From assembly GCF_019343195.1 (NCBI RefSeq), contig NZ_RPHB01000001.1, forward strand, positions 620,001-684,000: a stretch of 64,000 bases of DNA. Reading direction: 5' to 3'. Source of the stretch: Arthrospiribacter ruber. Its GTDB lineage: Bacteria; Bacteroidota; Bacteroidia; Cytophagales; Cyclobacteriaceae. Under the pieces are notes generated by a model. The model worked only from the letters and a program-made list of their open reading frames with translations. It ran no database searches and was not told the DNA's origin. This document shows, in pieces, positions 61,954 through 64,000 of the stretch (position 1 is its first letter; each line of letters begins with the position of its first letter). A program made the position numbers and the translations under genes.

Positions 61954-63339
61954 ATGAATAAATACATAGATCTCATTCAGCAGACTTTTGATTTCCCCAC
62001 CAAAGAGTTTCATGTAGAACACAATCAGTTGCATTTCAATGGGGTCAACCTCATGGAAATCATTGAAACCTACGGTACCCCGCTAAAGCTCACTTATCTG
62101 CCGAAGATTTCGGAAAATATACAAAACGCCAAGACCTATTTTGGCAATGCGATCCAACAGCACAATTACAAAGGCAACTATACTTACTGCTATTGTACCA
62201 AGTCTTCCCATTTCAGCTTTGTGCTGGATGAAGCGCTGAAAAACGACATTCACATAGAGACATCTTCTACCTTTGATATACCTTTGGTCAGGAGCCTTTT
62301 TGAAAAAGGCAAAATTACCAAAGAGACCTATATTGTCTGTAATGGGTTCAAAAGGCAACTGTACAAGCAGTATATTACAGAGCTGCTCAATGATGGTTTT
62401 GTAAATTGTATCCCTGTCCTGGACAATCTTAGTGAGATCGATTATTACCTAGAGCACGTGAAGGTTCCTTTTCAGGTTGGAATCAGGATTGCCGCAGATG
62501 AAGAACCAAAATTCGGATTTTATACCTCAAGACTAGGTGTCAGGTACAATGACATCATCAAGCTGTATGAGGAGAAAATCAAAGACAATCCGAATGTGAG
62601 CCTTAAAATGCTGCATTTTTTCATCAATTCAGGCATTAGAGATACTGCCTATTACTGGTCTGAGCTGACCCGTTTTATCCAAAAATATGTGGACTTGAAA
62701 AAAATCGCACCTTCACTTGATACCATGGATATTGGTGGTGGCTGGCCGATCAAAACCAATGTGTTTTTTGATTACGACTACCAGTATATGGCGGAGCAGA
62801 TCGTCAAAAACATCAAGTGGATGTGTGCCAAAAACCATACGGATGAACCCAATATTTTCACGGAATTTGGCAGCTACACAGTAGGGGAAAGCGGTGCTGT
62901 GATGTACTCTGTACTTGAGGAAAAATTGCAGAATGACAAAGAACTGTGGTACATGATAGACGGCAGCTTTATCACCCAATTGCCTGACAGCTGGGGCCTT
63001 AATCAAAAATATATCATGCTGGCGGTCAACAATTGGGATGAGGAATACCATAACATCAACCTTGGTGGACTGACCTGTGACAGCATGGATTACTACAATT
63101 CTGAAGCGCATCAGTTCAATATTTACCTGCCAAAAGGGGAGGGGAAAAAGCAATACCTTGGGTTTTTCCATACAGGAGCATATCAGGAATCTTTGGGAGG
63201 ATACGGAGGTATTCAGCATTGCCTGATACCCGCACCCAAACATGTCATCATCGACAGGGACACGGATGGCAGCATCAAGCATTGGCTTTTTGCTCCTGAA
63301 CAAAGCTCAGACAGCATGCTGAAGACTTTGGGGTACTGA
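61954..63339 (+). CDS. PLP-dependent decarboxylase of the arginine/diaminopimelate (alanine-racemase-fold) family
   Basis: 461 residues. The PLP Lys83 lies in CYCTKSSHFSF. A phosphate-binding glycine-rich stretch is DIGGGWP near 268. GLTCDSMDYY supplies the C-terminal Cys-Asp active-site pair of this fold, and a GAY follows. The size and sequence fit the arginine decarboxylase group found in Bacteroidota, which makes agmatine for polyamine synthesis. Carboxynorspermidine or diaminopimelate decarboxylase are alternatives. It is followed by a terminator. Confidence 0.83.
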   Translation: MNKYIDLIQQTFDFPTKEFHVEHNQLHFNGVNLMEIIETYGTPLKLTYLPKISENIQNAKTYFGNAIQQHNYKGNYTYCYCTKSSHFSFVLDEALKNDIHIETSSTFDIPLVRSLFEKGKITKETYIVCNGFKRQLYKQYITELLNDGFVNCIPVLDNLSEIDYYLEHVKVPFQVGIRIAADEEPKFGFYTSRLGVRYNDIIKLYEEKIKDNPNVSLKMLHFFINSGIRDTAYYWSELTRFIQKYVDLKKIAPSLDTMDIGGGWPIKTNVFFDYDYQYMAEQIVKNIKWMCAKNHTDEPNIFTEFGSYTVGESGAVMYSVLEEKLQNDKELWYMIDGSFITQLPDSWGLNQKYIMLAVNNWDEEYHNINLGGLTCDSMDYYNSEAHQFNIYLPKGEGKKQYLGFFHTGAYQESLGGYGGIQHCLIPAPKHVIIDRDTDGSIKHWLFAPEQSSDSMLKTLGY

Positions 63340-63349
63340 AAATAATGGA

Positions 63350-63380
63350 GGAAGTTACAACTATGTGACTTCCTTTTTTT
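63350..63380 (+). terminator. Terminator after the decarboxylase gene
   Basis: GGAAGT (63350-63355) pairs with ACTTCC (63368-63373), extended by a wobble and an A-T pair, and followed by a T7 run. It starts about 10 nt after the stop. Confidence 0.75.
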
Positions 63381-63393
63381 ATAACTTAACAGA

Positions 63394-63729
63394 ATGAAGA
63401 TTCAATTTCCTGATATATTGTTCATTTTTTTCTCTCTGCTATTGCCTCTTTACTTTATGATCAGCGAGGTTCAGGTCATTTATTTGGATAAGCATCCGGA
63501 AAATATTGAGGATTTTCATTTTTTTTGTGAAAACGGTAAAAATCAGATAGATAATTGGGAATTAATCTTGCTAGAGGCGGAAAATAAATTAAAGTCATAC
63601 GCTAAAGAGAACAACCTGGAAAAAATAAAAGTGTATATAATTGAAGTAAAAAATGGTGCCATCAGTACCGAATCTGAACTGGGAAACAATGGGTTCGTAA
63701 AGCTTTGGGTTCAATTTGATAAAAATTAA
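63394..63729 (+). CDS. Unknown small protein with N-terminal membrane segment
   Basis: 111 residues with a hydrophobic N terminus (about 7-24, DILFIFFSLLLPLYFMI) and a soluble remainder rich in Lys/Glu. I do not recognise a family. It is in line with the decarboxylase but separated from it by a terminator. Confidence 0.55.
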   Translation: MKIQFPDILFIFFSLLLPLYFMISEVQVIYLDKHPENIEDFHFFCENGKNQIDNWELILLEAENKLKSYAKENNLEKIKVYIIEVKNGAISTESELGNNGFVKLWVQFDKN

Positions 63730-63935
63730 ATTGTTTTTGTTTCTATTTGGATATTTTTTTGAATCATATTGTTTTTTGGTATTGGTAAATTTCAATTTTG
63801 CGTTAAAAACTCTTAATGTTATTGGGCGTTTATTTTTTTTGTGCCAAATTTGAAGCTGTGGTTTATTTAAATCACAAACAATTAAACTAGGAGTAGTGAA
63901 AAATCTCTTGGGAAAATGAAACCTATTTAATTTTT

Positions 63936-64000
63936 ATGAGAAATAACTTGTTGCTTATTGCTGCAATATTGATTTCAAATTCAATACTGGGGCAAGAGAG
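63936..64000 (+). CDS. Start of a secreted protein (3' end outside window)
   Basis: Only 21 codons are visible, reading MRNNLLLIAAILISNSILGQ, a signal peptide ending at an Ala/Gly-X-Gln-type site. The frame continues past the window. Function cannot be judged. Confidence 0.6.
   Translation, partial: MRNNLLLIAAILISNSILGQE

Noticed and set aside
61661-61954. 97-residue minus-strand frame
   Set aside because: It runs through the repeat region and up to the decarboxylase start without a coding signature.

Overview
The window looks like chromosome from a Bacteroidota member of order Cytophagales, probably near Cyclobacteriaceae. This is inferred from protein families: a TonB-dependent receptor with a carboxypeptidase-D-like domain paired with a DUF4249-type lipoprotein, a Bat-type VWA/TPR pair, a Nudix plus winged-helix regulator, MenA, a YhhQ-type transporter, low GC and weak Shine-Dalgarno signals. 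I saw no rRNA, tRNA, CRISPR array, transposase or prophage structural gene.

Region 1 (1-19.2 kb). After the 3' end of mnmH comes the most unusual locus: four very large minus-strand genes (19155 to 831; about 2086, 1101, 2274 and 643 residues) joined by 3-nt, 6-nt and 8-nt-overlap junctions. None has a signal peptide or a recognisable enzymatic domain. The first carries about 16 copies of a beta-rich module of about 68 residues, followed by a large beta-rich C-terminal region that I recall as DUF6603-like. As far as I can recall, the four families occur together in distant phyla as uncharacterised proteins. This is the best candidate for an undescribed system.

Region 2 (19.3-29.1 kb). A minus-strand run of housekeeping genes: purC, a STAS protein, rnz, a queuosine-precursor transporter, a BASS transporter and an acyltransferase. 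Upstream lie a MORN-type repeat protein, a thiolase and a batB/batC pair.

Region 3 (29.2-46.9 kb). A TonB receptor/lipoprotein pair, a THUMP RNA methyltransferase, an M28 peptidase, a Nudix-family regulator, a DUF4097-like protein, a zincin, an esterase, a polytopic membrane protein, and a rocF-argS-gpx-menA run.

Region 4 (47-61 kb). An amino-acid permease, a methionine-type aminotransferase, glgX, an MscS-type channel, then a two-component locus. A hybrid histidine kinase converges on a sigma-54-dependent response regulator. Close by are an unlisted 52-residue membrane protein, a single-domain response regulator, an ATP-grasp-like protein and a TauE/TSUP transporter. A palindrome with arms TTCCACA/TGTGGAA occurs twice, upstream of sigma-54-like promoters before the 52-residue gene and before the TSUP operon, suggesting a local regulon.

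Region 5 (61-64 kb). A 1-kb intergenic region rich in dispersed repeats, a decarboxylase of the arginine/diaminopimelate family, a small unknown protein and the first codons of a secreted protein. Intergenic repeats also occupy 27.0-27.2, 33.6-33.9 and 41.6-42.5 kb.
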